This document shows, piece by piece, positions 26,801-34,867 of a DNA stretch of 57,059 bases; position 1 is the first letter of the stretch, and each line of letters opens with the position of its first letter. The DNA lies in assembly GCA_900314995.1 (NCBI GenBank), contig OMXK01000042.1:1-57059 (forward strand). Reading direction: 5' to 3'. Origin of the DNA: an uncultured Prevotella sp. Its GTDB lineage: Bacteria; Bacteroidota; Bacteroidia; Bacteroidales; Bacteroidaceae. A program made the translations under genes and the position numbers. A model generated the notes under the pieces. It was not told where the DNA came from. It searched no databases and saw nothing but the letters and a program-made list of their open reading frames with translations.

Positions 26801-27517
26801 GTCTTCGATGTCTCGACCGTACGCTTCGGCAAGACGAGTCATGACGGTCCGGAATATAACTGGAAGATGAACCGCGAAGGCAACAAGCTCACCTGGGACA
26901 TTGAGGGCATCGAACTGCCACCGAACGTGAACGCTCCCGAGGGTGAGGGTTGCGTTACCTTCAGCGTTGATCTGAAACCCGGACTGAAGAACGGCACGCA
27001 GATCAGGAACAAGGCCGCCATCATCTTCGACAGCAACGAGACCATCGAGACCAACGAGTTTGTGAACACCCTCGACATTGTGGAGCCTACTGCAGAGATG
27101 AAGGATTTCAGCATGAACAGCAAGGGCCAATACGTCGTGAACTGCTCGGGCAGCGACGATGATTCCGGTATCAGCCACTACCTGTTCTATGTCTCCGCCA
27201 ACGGTGATGAGTACAAGTACCTGGGACAGAACACCGAACCTTCGTACGCTCTGGATATAGAACCCAGTACAGACTACGATTTCATTGCGTTCGCAGTAGA
27301 CAATGTGGGCAATATCCAGAAGGCCATTCCTGAACCTGTGAAATACGATCCTACAGGTATCAGTACGGTTGTCGCAGTACCCGAAACACGCTGGGCCATC
27401 TACAACCTGAAGGGTGTCATCGTGGCCAGCGGAGAGGGCATCTCCACGAAGCAACTGCCCGCCGGTGTTTACATCGAACGGAGAGGTAACGATGTCCGTA
27501 AGGTCATCATCAAATAG
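23864..27517 (+). CDS. large secreted protein with five PPC-like repeats and T9SS-type C-terminal tail
   Basis: The protein has 1217 residues. A signal peptide (about 1-20) is followed by five repeats of about 130 residues, each with an acidic DxEPND/DWYKI start, a WYPxxDTL centre and a GHGGYTLKY end, like bacterial pre-peptidase C-terminal domains. Residues about 660-920 have no clear family. About 925-1080 form a DUF11-like surface repeat (RSWDPNEMVGP to NEFVNTLDIVEP), followed by an Ig/FN3-like domain and a tail with WAIYNLKGVIVASGEG, LPAGVYIERRG and VRKVIIK, the pattern of type IX secretion sorting tails. It should be exported and attached to the surface or released. No catalytic domain is visible, so binding or adhesion is more likely than enzyme activity. 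Confidence 0.85.
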   Translation: MKKLSLLFMMLLAVPLGLMAEGTSWGDAIAIAQGETGSCSLNDDQKEGYFKIEIPEEGSVKITMTTDGDLNMNWVELYWYKAASDDYSSRESTGWYPENGKVFEMTDAGKGTYYLRAQRRSGKGTCTLKYEFTACPKANDAEPNDDKGSGDVLVSGETVEGRLGYKDDSGYRDENDWYKIEVPEDGTVELEYDLDQTYELKLNWMDFRWYNAKNDDYPSRASTGWYPSDNGKLAITNVSIGTYYIQMQRRSGHGGYTLKYTFTPSSFEKDAEPNDNKGEGTEIAIGETVQGHLGFRDATDNVDDNDWYKIEVPGDGRIDLVYDLDQTNELAINWMDVRWYKASNDDYPSRESTGWYPKANDTLSVTNAGKGTYYIQMQRKSGHGGYTLKYLFTPSKYSNDSEPNDEKGQGDEIAMGGTVQGHLGYRDATDYVDDNDWYKIVVPEDGRVDLIYNCEQTYDLKLNWMDFRWYKASNNDYPSRESTGWYPNPSDTLTIGDAGKGTYYIQMQRKSGHGGYTLKYVFTRNNTPVDEEPNNEADQVTQVIENDGIATGHLGYRDENDNTDKDDWFKLDTRNSGVMLVVTIETDSISNLAFNWADIIRVKDGKSNSVASSGWYPKGKISISTNEIEEDATYYVHLQHKSGHGSYTVSYGSPQRYEGSQIRITYLGRNTTRLGIPSPYDVKVENIGSGNTGSFFIAIPATPDIEFLSASIPTEFGVMEVDRDEFAVYDEKEGDCAVFIMNNLGPYESYQFTVNMQGRIEGASTRAEDVPEGAFPIKAKGQSILGALKSEAQEFEDNFEWEAAAEDGISVATVQAAIDTWFFDEKDRRDLAQAIGPAQHEYRQSYRQPVASPVTHYTQKVAEKVVTLTNPVAATIDALKASGQIANSLVTAMRRKLWLWIYKDLGYVKDDPQVMDGTSGTNGIVRSWDPNEMVGPMGYGDKHYIGETKTMDYRILFENKAEATDNAYRIHISDELDENVFDVSTVRFGKTSHDGPEYNWKMNREGNKLTWDIEGIELPPNVNAPEGEGCVTFSVDLKPGLKNGTQIRNKAAIIFDSNETIETNEFVNTLDIVEPTAEMKDFSMNSKGQYVVNCSGSDDDSGISHYLFYVSANGDEYKYLGQNTEPSYALDIEPSTDYDFIAFAVDNVGNIQKAIPEPVKYDPTGISTVVAVPETRWAIYNLKGVIVASGEGISTKQLPAGVYIERRGNDVRKVIIK
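23927..25830 (+). repeat. five in-frame 390-bp repeats inside the secreted protein gene
   Basis: The end of each unit can be located by the GHGGYTLKY codons: about 24227, 24617, 25007, 25397 and 25790. The first four intervals measure 390, 390, 390 and 393 bases, exactly 130 or 131 codons. Units 2-4 are nearly identical over long stretches of DNA, while units 1 and 5 have diverged. The centre units look recently amplified or kept alike by recombination. Confidence 0.85.
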
Positions 27518-27569
27518 ATGAGGCCAACTGAATAATCATACAGGAAAGCTGGTGATTTATACACAAAAG

Positions 27570-27612
27570 ATGCATATTTGCTGCAAGTTCGCGGCAAATA
27601 TGCATTTTTTTT
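27570..27612 (+). terminator. rho-independent terminator of the secreted protein gene
   Basis: ATGCATATTTGC (27570-27581) and GCAAATATGCAT (27594-27605) form a perfect 12-bp stem with a 12-base loop, followed by seven or more T. Confidence 0.93.
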
Positions 27613-27620
27613 AGATTTCC

Positions 27621-27652
27621 TTTGGCGTTTCGGCTAAAATTGAATAATTTTG
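27621..27652 (+). promoter_or_regulatory. promoter of korAB
   Basis: TTTG (27621-27624), exactly 20 bases, TAATTTTG (27645-27652); the korA ATG is at 27693. Confidence 0.8.
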
Positions 27653-27692
27653 CAGCCGTTTATAAGATACATAGTAATAAACCTATTATATT

Positions 27693-29537
27693 ATGGCTGA
27701 AAAATTAGAAGTGAAGGAGCTGGACCAGGTTGTTGTCCGCTTCTCGGGTGACTCCGGTGATGGTATGCAGCTCGCCGGTAACATCTTCTCTACGGTCAGT
27801 GCCACCGTTGGTAACGGCATCTCGACATTCCCTGACTATCCCGCTGACATCCGCGCCCCGCAAGGTTCTCTGACTGGTGTGTCTGGTTTCCAGGTTCACA
27901 TCGGTGCAGGTAAGGTTTATACCCCTGGCGACAAGTGCGATGTGCTGGTAGCCATGAACGCAGCTGCGCTGAAGACTCAATACCGTTATGCCAAGGCCGG
28001 TGCAACAATCATCATCGATACCGACTCATTTGGTCCCAAAGATCTGGAGAAGGCACAGTTTGCTACCTCCGATTACCTCGGTGAGATGGGCATCGACCCA
28101 GACCACGTTATCCAGTGTCCGCTTACTACGATGGTGAAGGATTGTCTGGCTGATACGGGTATGGATATGAAAGCCATGATGAAGTGCCGCAACATGTTTG
28201 CCTTGGGTCTTGTCTGCTGGCTCTTCGACCGTGACCTGAACCTCGTGGCCAACTTCCTGAAGGAGAAGTTTGCCAAGAAGCCCGCTATTGCCGAGGCTAA
28301 CATCAAAGTGATTCAGGCCGGTTACGACTACGGACATAACACCCACTCTTCGACAGTGAACGTCTACCGTGTGGAATCTAAGGAGAAGGTTCCCGGACGC
28401 TATATGGACATTACAGGTAACAAGGCTACAGCCTACGGTTTCATCGCCGCTGCCGAGAAGGCTGGTCTGAAGCTCTACCTGGGTTCTTATCCTATCACCC
28501 CTGCTACTGATGTGCTCCACGAATTGTCAAAGCACAAGTCATGTGGTGTAATCACCGTTCAGTGTGAAGATGAGATCAGCGGTTGTGCTTCGGCACTTGG
28601 TGCTTCGTTTGCCGGTGCTCTCGGTGTCACCTCGACTTCCGGTCCTGGTATCTGCTTGAAGAGCGAGGCCATGAACCTGGCTGTTATCATGGAGTTGCCG
28701 CTCGTAGTGCTCGATGTGCAGCGTGGCGGTCCTGCTACGGGTCTTCCCACAAAGAGTGAACAGACAGACTTGCTGCAGGCACTCTTCGGACGTAACGGTG
28801 AGAGTCCTATGCCCGTGATGGCTGCCACCAGTCCTACCGACTGTTTCGACGCCGCTTATCAGGCATGTAAGATTGCGCTTGAGCACATGACACCAGTCGT
28901 ATTGCTCACCGATGCTTTCGTGGCCAACGGCTCTGGTGCCTTCAAACTGCCTGAGATTGACAAACTCGATCCCATCAATCCCCCATACGTTCCTGAGGAA
29001 CTGAAGGGTAAGTGGACACCATATATGCGTGCTGAGAACGGCACCCGCTACTGGGCTGTTCCTGGTCGTGAGGGCTTCACCCACATCCTTGGCGGATTGG
29101 AGAAAGACTCTAATACAGGTGCCATCTCCACGAATCCTGAGAACCACGACCTGATGACACGTCTGCGCCAGCAGAAGATTGCCAACATTCAGGTGCCCGA
29201 CCTTGAGGTTGACGGTGATGAGAATGCCGATCTGCTGATTGTGGGCTTCGGCTCTACCTACGGTCATCTGCGCTCTGCGATGGATGAGCTCCGTGCCAAG
29301 GGCTACAAGGTGGCTCAGACTCACTTCAAGTATCTGAACCCGCTGCCGAAGAACACTGCCGAGGTACTTTCCAAGTATAAGAAAGTGGTTGTGGCAGAGC
29401 AGAACATGGGTCAGCTCGCTGGTTATCTGCGCATGAAGGTCGATAACTTCGTACCTTATCAGTTCAATCAGGTAAAGGGTCAGCCTTTCGTTGTAGAAGA
29501 GCTAGTCAACGCATTCGAAGAGATCTTGAAGAAGTGA
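27693..29537 (+). CDS. korA: 2-oxoacid:ferredoxin oxidoreductase, fused gamma-alpha subunit
   Basis: A 614-residue protein. Residues about 1-200 are the gamma domain (FSGDSGDGMQLAGN near 15, which binds the CoA moiety). About 235-600 are the alpha domain, with GSYPITPATDVLHEL near 265, QCEDEISGCASALGASFAGA and the TSTSGPG motif. With the beta subunit it oxidises 2-oxoglutarate, or a related 2-oxoacid, to the acyl-CoA and CO2 and reduces ferredoxin in the cytoplasm. This is a central anaerobic step for making or using reduced ferredoxin. It has its own strong promoter, and korB follows 34 bases later but is broken in this sequence. Confidence 0.93.
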   Translation: MAEKLEVKELDQVVVRFSGDSGDGMQLAGNIFSTVSATVGNGISTFPDYPADIRAPQGSLTGVSGFQVHIGAGKVYTPGDKCDVLVAMNAAALKTQYRYAKAGATIIIDTDSFGPKDLEKAQFATSDYLGEMGIDPDHVIQCPLTTMVKDCLADTGMDMKAMMKCRNMFALGLVCWLFDRDLNLVANFLKEKFAKKPAIAEANIKVIQAGYDYGHNTHSSTVNVYRVESKEKVPGRYMDITGNKATAYGFIAAAEKAGLKLYLGSYPITPATDVLHELSKHKSCGVITVQCEDEISGCASALGASFAGALGVTSTSGPGICLKSEAMNLAVIMELPLVVLDVQRGGPATGLPTKSEQTDLLQALFGRNGESPMPVMAATSPTDCFDAAYQACKIALEHMTPVVLLTDAFVANGSGAFKLPEIDKLDPINPPYVPEELKGKWTPYMRAENGTRYWAVPGREGFTHILGGLEKDSNTGAISTNPENHDLMTRLRQQKIANIQVPDLEVDGDENADLLIVGFGSTYGHLRSAMDELRAKGYKVAQTHFKYLNPLPKNTAEVLSKYKKVVVAEQNMGQLAGYLRMKVDNFVPYQFNQVKGQPFVVEELVNAFEEILKK

Positions 29538-29571
29538 ATAGTTAAGAGTGAAAAGTGAAAAAATAAGAATT

Positions 29572-30538
29572 ATGGAATATACAGCACAAGATTTTAAGAA
29601 AGGCCAGCCCCGTTGGTGCCCTGGTTGTGGCGACCACTTCTTCCTGGCTTCACTCCATAAGGCTATGGCCGAGATTCGGCTGTTCGAGCCGTCTGCCCCA
29701 CTATATGGCTACTTACGGCATGAACACCATCCACGGTCGTGCTGCCGCCATTGCTACCGGTGCCAAGGTGGCTAATCCCAACCTCACCGTATGGCAGGTT
29801 TCGGGCGATGGTGACGGACTTGCTATCGGTGGCAACCACTTCATCCATGCCAACCGTCGTAACATCGACCTGAACATGATTCTCCTGAACAACCGCATCT
29901 ACGGTTTGACAAAGGGACAGTACTCTCCTACCTCACCCCGTGGCTTCGTTTCCAAGTCGAGCCCCTACGGCACAGTAGAGGATCCGTTCCGTCCTGCAGA
30001 GCTCTGCTTCGGCGCACGCGGTCATTTCTTTGCCCGTTGCGTGGCCACCGATGCCAAGGGAACAGTCGAGGTACTGAAGGCTGCCTACCAGCATAAGGGC
30101 GCTTCAGTTACTGAGGTGTTGCAGAACTGCGTCATTTTCAACGACCACTGCCACGACGTGGTTTACAACAATGAGGGTCGCAAGAAAAACGCCATCTACG
30201 TAAAGCATGGCGAGAAACTGGTGTTCGGCGAGAACAATGAATTCGGACTCGTACAACAGGGCTTTGGTCTGAAGGTGGTAGAGATCGGTAAGGACGGTTA
30301 CACCATCGACGACGTACTCGTCCACGACGCTCACTGCGAGGACAACACCCTGCAGTTGAAGCTTGCCCTGATGGGAAACAACGATGGCTTCCCCATCGCC
30401 CTCGGCGTCATCCGCGACGTAGACGCTCCTACCTACAACGACTCCGTTTACGCCCAGCTTGAAGAGGTTTCTGGACAGAAGAAATATCACAACTTTACTG
30501 AACTTCTTGAGACGAATGACATCTGGGAAGTGAAGTAA
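29572..30538 (+). pseudogene. korB: 2-oxoacid:ferredoxin oxidoreductase beta subunit, frame broken by a short deletion
   Basis: The normal N-terminus (MEYTAQDFKKGQPRWCPGCG) is read from 29572 up to about 29676 (HKAMAEI). The next family residues, GCSSRLPHYMATYG, are found only in the frame starting at 29678 and continue uninterrupted to the stop at 30538. The 12-14 residues that KorB proteins carry between these blocks (the segment ending in GIG) are missing. This fits a loss of about 38 bases rather than one base. WCPGC and GCSS hold the 4Fe-4S cluster, and GDGDGLAIGGNH is the thiamine-diphosphate site; all survive, but in two frames. As written only 68 residues would be made. An assembly error cannot be excluded. 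Confidence 0.85.
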
Positions 30539-30561
30539 AAATGATTTTTTTATTAATCTTT

Positions 30562-30600
30562 AAAAATAAAAGGGCAAAATATTTTGCTCTTTTATTTTTT
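30562..30600. terminator. terminator behind korB
   Basis: A long A/T-rich inverted repeat, about 18 pairs with one G-T pair (AAATAAAAGGGCAAAAT against ATTTTGCTCTTTTATTT), ends in a T run. Its A/T symmetry could serve both directions. The -33 box of the next gene lies inside its descending arm. Confidence 0.8.
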
Positions 30601-30613
30601 ATACTTATCTTTG
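30583..30613 (+). promoter_or_regulatory. promoter of the HATPase gene
   Basis: TTTG (30583-30586), 19 bases, TATCTTTG (30606-30613). The predicted transcript starts near 30620, only a few bases before the ATG at 30624, so the message would be nearly leaderless. Confidence 0.6.
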
Positions 30614-30623
30614 TGCCGTGATT

Positions 30624-31031
30624 ATGAGGAAGGAGCTAATCATCAAGAACCATGTGCAGGAACTGGAACGGGTGACTGCCTTTGTAGAAAGCATCGGTGA
30701 AGAACTGAGGCTTAGTCAAGAATTGCTAGGTGACCTTCAGCTGGTGATGGAAGAAATGGTGGTCAATGTAATCTCCTATGCCTATCCTGAAGGCACGACG
30801 GCTGATATTACACTCATCGCAGAGAGCGACGGCAATGAACTTACGTTCGTGCTCTCCGACAAAGGCAAGGAGTTTGATCCCACCAAGAAGGAGGATACTG
30901 ACATGAGCATCAACCCTGCAGAACGCGAAATTGGCGGCATGGGTATTTTCATCGTTAAGAACATCATGAACGAGGTGACTTACCAGCGACTCGATGGTCA
31001 TAATCTCCTGACGATGAAAAAGATCATATAG
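30624..31031 (+). CDS. RsbW/SpoIIAB-like ATP-binding protein
   Basis: A 135-residue single-domain HATPase_c_2 protein with the N box (MEEMVVNVISYAYPEG, about 43-58), the DKGKEFDP G1 box and GGMGIFIVKNIM near 105. It resembles anti-sigma serine kinases. In Bacteroidota, which lack a SigB-type sigma, such proteins act in partner-switching with STAS and PP2C proteins whose target is unclear. A GTG at 30618 is in frame, but the promoter at 30606-30613 would start the transcript after it, so the ATG at 30624 is preferred. No STAS or PP2C partner is visible next to it. Confidence 0.85.
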   Translation: MRKELIIKNHVQELERVTAFVESIGEELRLSQELLGDLQLVMEEMVVNVISYAYPEGTTADITLIAESDGNELTFVLSDKGKEFDPTKKEDTDMSINPAEREIGGMGIFIVKNIMNEVTYQRLDGHNLLTMKKII

Positions 31032-31066
31032 CGACAATCCTTTTCATAACCCTTCGGCAACCCTAA

Positions 31067-32029
31067 TTAGAGCTTGACGGAGGAAATATCTACCAGATTA
31101 TTGACGATGGCATAGATTGTAAGACCTGCAGGACTGTGTATCTGAAGCTTGCGGGCGATGTTACGACGATGCGTGATGACCGTATTGACTGAGATACAGA
31201 GATGGTCGGCAATCTCCTTATTCGACATGCCTTGTACCAATGAGATAATCACATCCTTTTCACGGTCGGAAAGGGCATCGGGGGTCTGTCCTGTTGCTGC
31301 CTTGAACACCATATCCGAGATGTTACGAGTCACATCGCTCTGCTTCGTATGCTGCTCCAGTCGTCGGATAGCAGGCACAAAGATATGATCCTCAACCATA
31401 GCATGCTGACGGAGCCAAACCTCGTTTTCATAAATATCATGGAGCGTGGCTGTTAGCTGGTTGTTGTGTAATCCGTCCTGTGGCAGATACTTAATAATCA
31501 GGAGTTTCAATTCACGCAGTTTCTTGTCCGTTGCCCCATGATGCTTCGAGAAGGTATCCACATTATAGTCGTTCACCGGCTGTCCGTCTATCAACGACTG
31601 CACGTAAGGGAACAGTGTTTTCTGCTCATACTTCATGTGGCGGCGTATCTCATGGGCATATTCATCATAGAAGCGCAGGATAAGTTTGGCCAAGCCTTCA
31701 CTTTCGTCGAGCGACTCCTGTAGCTCACGGCGGATATAGGGCAACTGGAAATCCAGGAAATAGGCATGACTGGCTTCCAGATAGTGCAACAATGTAGGAA
31801 CGAAAAGCTGTTCATCGGCATCAAACTCACCATAACCGTTAATCGTAAAGTTAACCACAGCCAGGAAAGTGTAGGTATCCACATCGTTATCCTCACACGT
31901 CTCTCTGACCGTTTTGTCACCAAAACCAAGACTGATACCAAAACTGCCAAGCATCTGCAACAAGTCGTAATTATCGCGAATAAGCGAGATCATCTTGTCA
32001 TCCGCTTCATACATTTTCTGATTTTTCAT
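31067..32029 (-). CDS. hemerythrin-domain LuxR-type transcription regulator
   Basis: The protein has 320 residues. The first 75 resemble the N-terminal ScdA/RIC helper domain of iron-centre repair proteins. About 80-235 form a hemerythrin-like four-helix domain with histidines placed to bind two irons (HYLEASHAYF, YAHEIRRHMKYEQKTLFPY, SKHHGATDKK, RQHAMVEDHIFVPA). About 250-320 is a LuxR helix-turn-helix (LSDREKDVIISLVQGMSNKEIADHLCISVNTVITHRRNIARKL). Hemerythrin domains sense oxygen, nitric oxide or iron, so this is very likely a direct redox or iron sensor that binds DNA. It is divergent from the porin-imelysin-heme protein cluster, with a shared 205-base control region, and is the natural candidate to regulate it. 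Confidence 0.87.
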   Translation of the reverse strand: MKNQKMYEADDKMISLIRDNYDLLQMLGSFGISLGFGDKTVRETCEDNDVDTYTFLAVVNFTINGYGEFDADEQLFVPTLLHYLEASHAYFLDFQLPYIRRELQESLDESEGLAKLILRFYDEYAHEIRRHMKYEQKTLFPYVQSLIDGQPVNDYNVDTFSKHHGATDKKLRELKLLIIKYLPQDGLHNNQLTATLHDIYENEVWLRQHAMVEDHIFVPAIRRLEQHTKQSDVTRNISDMVFKAATGQTPDALSDREKDVIISLVQGMSNKEIADHLCISVNTVITHRRNIARKLQIHSPAGLTIYAIVNNLVDISSVKL

Positions 32030-32037
32030 CTTACGCT

Positions 32038-32168
32038 TACCTATTTCTGATTACTGGGTGCAAAGGTAGGCATTATTTCCGACTTGTGCAATAATCATAA
32101 ATAGGTATTTTACTTCATCTCAAATCCTCAAAATGGCCGTTCACAGGCTGTTTCATCATTTTTAGGTA
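32038..32168. promoter_or_regulatory. candidate operator, repeated TAGGTA motif
   Basis: The divergent control region holds AATAGGTA on the minus strand at 32038-32045, AATAGGTA on the plus strand at 32100-32107 and TTTAGGTA at 32161-32168. The last abuts the -33 box of the porin promoter; the first lies in the regulator's own leader. This is the placement expected for an autoregulated divergent switch, but the motif is short and its link to the hemerythrin protein is inferred. Confidence 0.35.
32061..32091 (-). promoter_or_regulatory. promoter of the hemerythrin regulator gene
   Basis: On the minus strand TTG (32089-32091), exactly 20 bases, TACCTTTG (32061-32068), 32 bases before the ATG at 32029. 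Confidence 0.75.
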
Positions 32169-32199
32169 TTGGTGATTTGCCCGTTTCGTCATACCTTTG
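32169..32199 (+). promoter_or_regulatory. promoter of the porin-imelysin-heme cluster
   Basis: TTG (32169-32171), exactly 20 bases, TACCTTTG (32192-32199). The ATG at 32235 follows 35 bases later. Confidence 0.78.
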
Positions 32200-32234
32200 C
32201 ACCCGATTTGAACAAAGATTAGGTTATTATTGAG

Positions 32235-33539
32235 ATGAAAAAACTATTGTTTTTACTTACTATTATTTTGACGACGAACGCCGTGATGGCTGCTGAGCCA
32301 GACACACTTGGTTACGACAGATTCCGTTTTGGCGGCTATGGCGAGATGGTAGCAAATTTCAAGGATTATGGCATTAACCGTTTCTATGGTCACAAGGAAG
32401 GCAATGCCAAGCAAAACCACAACACGATATCCATCCCTCGTTTCGTACTGGCTTTCGACTACAAGTTCACGCCAAAGTGGATCCTGGGTGCTGAGATTGA
32501 GTTTGAATATGGCGGCACTGGCACATCCTATGAACTGGAGAACACCGAAAACGGCGAATACGAGACAGAAGTGGAGAAAGGTGGTGAAGTTGCACTAGAA
32601 CAGTTCCATATCACCCGGCTGATAGTCCCAGAGTTCAACATCCGTGCTGGTCATCTCATCGTCCCCGTAGGTCTTACCAATGCCCACCATGAGCCCATCA
32701 ACTTCTTCGGCTCTTCGCGTCCGGAAGGCGAGACCACCATCATCCCCTGTACCTGGCACGAAACGGGTATAGAGTTTCTCGGCAAGTTTGGTAAGGATTA
32801 TGCGACCTTCGACTATGAAGCCATGATCGTAACGGGTCTTAATGCCAATGGCTTCGATCGTAACAAATGGGTAAGAGGCGGTAAACAAGGACTCTTTGAG
32901 GGGGACAATTTCACCAGTCCTGCTTATGTGGCTCGTCTGAACTATACCGGCGTACCAGGACTACGTCTGGGAGGTTCCATCTACTATTGTCCCAATACAG
33001 GTGCCAATTCCGACAAATTGATCACCTACGACGAGATAGGCAGGATACCCGTAACCATCTATTCGCTCGACGCACAATATACTAATAAATATGTGACGGC
33101 CCGAGCCAACTATCTCTCTGGCAATATCGCCCATGCTGATCAGTTAGGTGCCAAGAACGGCAAGCTCTCCAACAAGTCCGGGTACAGTCGCACCACACCT
33201 ATCGCTAAGCGTGCTGTGTCTTACAATGCTGAAGTAGGCCTTAACCTGAAGAGCATAGTGGGAGGAGGCAAAAACTTCCCGGTCATCTATCCCTTTGCCC
33301 AGTATGAGTACTACAACTCTCAGGAAAAAGGTGAGGGTATGGACGTGATGGATGCCCGCTGTCAGGTCAGCAAGTGGAACTTCGGACTGAACTGGCGGGC
33401 ACTTCCCAACCTCGTGGTGAAAGGCGACTACACCACTCGACAGATCGGTACAGCCAAAGTGTTCGGCACGGGCAATTATAACAGCGAGAATGAATTTGGC
33501 ATCGGCATTGCCTATATCGGCTGGTTCTTCAAGAAATAA
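32235..33539 (+). CDS. outer membrane beta-barrel porin-like protein
   Basis: A 434-residue protein with a signal peptide (about 1-19) and an alternating aromatic barrel typical of porins. Motifs include RFGGYGEMVANF at the mature N-terminus, IPRFVLAFDYKFTPKWILGAEIEFEYGG, FNIRAGHLIVPVGLTNAHHEP near 150 and a final strand ending in YIGWFFKK. This is the phosphate-selective porin-like or OprO-like class. It is the first gene of the unit that goes on to imelysin and heme proteins, so it likely passes a metal or metal complex or another small substrate. The exact substrate is unknown. Confidence 0.82.
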   Translation: MKKLLFLLTIILTTNAVMAAEPDTLGYDRFRFGGYGEMVANFKDYGINRFYGHKEGNAKQNHNTISIPRFVLAFDYKFTPKWILGAEIEFEYGGTGTSYELENTENGEYETEVEKGGEVALEQFHITRLIVPEFNIRAGHLIVPVGLTNAHHEPINFFGSSRPEGETTIIPCTWHETGIEFLGKFGKDYATFDYEAMIVTGLNANGFDRNKWVRGGKQGLFEGDNFTSPAYVARLNYTGVPGLRLGGSIYYCPNTGANSDKLITYDEIGRIPVTIYSLDAQYTNKYVTARANYLSGNIAHADQLGAKNGKLSNKSGYSRTTPIAKRAVSYNAEVGLNLKSIVGGGKNFPVIYPFAQYEYYNSQEKGEGMDVMDARCQVSKWNFGLNWRALPNLVVKGDYTTRQIGTAKVFGTGNYNSENEFGIGIAYIGWFFKK

Positions 33540-33572
33540 CACGAATTATTAACAATAAAAACAACAAACAAA

Positions 33573-34766
33573 ATGAGAACAAAACTATTTCTGATGGGTC
33601 TCACCCTGATGGGACTCGTAGCAATGACATCTTGTGGTAGTGACAATGATGATCCGACACCGACACCAGCTCCCACTCCGACACCCACTCCGACATCTGA
33701 CGATGGCATCGACGATGCCGAGTTTGATGCCATCATTAATCAATATGTGGATGCAGTGGTTCTGCCCACCTACAATGATCTGAAAGAGAAGAATACAGCT
33801 CTCTACAATGCCGTACTGGCCTTTGGTGATAATCCTTCCAACGACGGTTTCAAGGCTATCTGCGACGCATGGCTTGAGGCACGTGAGCCGTGGGAGTCGA
33901 GCGAGGCATTCCTTTTCGGTCCTGTAGCCGACTACGGTCTTGATCCTAACATGGACTCATGGCCCCTTGACCAAGAGGCTATCGTCAAGTTGTTAGAGTC
34001 TCAACAATGGAATGAGATGAACTGGACTGGCGATTACGACGAGGATGACGAGGCAATCGCTGCCGCTCAGAATGTCCGTGGTTTCCACACCCTGGAGTTC
34101 CTCGCGTTCCGTGATGGTCAGGCTCGCACACTCAACGATACCGCTAATGACGACGAGGCAGCCAATGCAGTATATAATTCAGATAATGCCACTGCCTGGG
34201 CACAGTATATGAAGAACACCGCCCTCCTGCTCGTCAATGACGTGACAACACTCTGCGACGCATGGAACGGCGGCTATGCCGATGAGTTCAAGAAGCACAA
34301 CGGCGGTGATTTCACCAGTGGTCTGAGCTGTATCGAGCAACTCATCGACGGTTGTGTGGATATCGCTGGCGAGGTTGGCGGTTCCAAGATTGGCGATCCT
34401 TACGACCTCTATCAGTCAGGTAAGACCACCGAGGCTCTCTATGCCGTTGAGTCATGGTACAGCTGGCACTCTCGTGACGACTATACCAACAATATCTACT
34501 CCATCCGCAATGCCTATTATGGTTCACGCGATGGCAGCATCAACGACAATTCGCTGTCGAAGCTGGTGGCTAAATACAATGCCGAACTCGATGCTGACGT
34601 GAAAGCAGCTATCGATGCTGCCGCCAAGGCCATCCAGGCTATCCCCCAGCCTTTCCGCAACAACATCAATTCCAAGGAAGCAGCTGAAGCCATGGAAGCC
34701 TGCGCTGAACTGGGCGACATCCTGGAGAACGAGCTGAAGCCGTTCCTGGCAAACAGCACCAAGTAA
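33573..34766 (+). CDS. imelysin-family lipoprotein
   Basis: The protein has 397 residues with a lipoprotein signal ending in TSC (Cys21). A flexible proline-threonine linker (about 28-45, encoded by a CCNACN-type repeat) follows, then the helical imelysin fold. The GxHxxE motif is seen as GFHTLEF near 170-176. Imelysins (EfeO-like, IrpA, ICMP) occur with iron uptake genes and are thought to bind iron at the outer face of a membrane; the old peptidase name is not supported by a clear active site. It is followed by a di-heme oxidoreductase, the same pairing known from imelysin loci in proteobacteria. Confidence 0.9.
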   Translation: MRTKLFLMGLTLMGLVAMTSCGSDNDDPTPTPAPTPTPTPTSDDGIDDAEFDAIINQYVDAVVLPTYNDLKEKNTALYNAVLAFGDNPSNDGFKAICDAWLEAREPWESSEAFLFGPVADYGLDPNMDSWPLDQEAIVKLLESQQWNEMNWTGDYDEDDEAIAAAQNVRGFHTLEFLAFRDGQARTLNDTANDDEAANAVYNSDNATAWAQYMKNTALLLVNDVTTLCDAWNGGYADEFKKHNGGDFTSGLSCIEQLIDGCVDIAGEVGGSKIGDPYDLYQSGKTTEALYAVESWYSWHSRDDYTNNIYSIRNAYYGSRDGSINDNSLSKLVAKYNAELDADVKAAIDAAAKAIQAIPQPFRNNINSKEAAEAMEACAELGDILENELKPFLANSTK

Positions 34767-34792
34767 GACTGGTGTATACAAGTATACCGCAA

Positions 34793-34825
34793 AGCGGAGA
34801 CGGATCTTCAAAATCCGTCTTCGCT
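34793..34825 (+). terminator. hairpin between imelysin and di-heme oxidoreductase genes
   Basis: A 13-pair stem with one G-T pair (AGCGGAGACGGAT against ATCCGTCTTCGCT) and a 7-base loop, 27 bases past the imelysin stop. There is no T run, so it may be an RNA-stabilising or partial-termination element inside the operon rather than a true end. Confidence 0.5.
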
Positions 34826-34867
34826 ATTGTGGTTAATAGAAAGAGAAAAGAATATTACTATCACTTT

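Noticed and set aside
24614-27454. Minus-strand frames opposite the repeat protein
   Set aside because: Repetitive shadows of the coding repeats; the plus strand has a signal peptide, domains and a terminator.
29548-29571. Earlier in-frame start for korB
   Set aside because: The conserved family N-terminus begins at the ATG at 29572.
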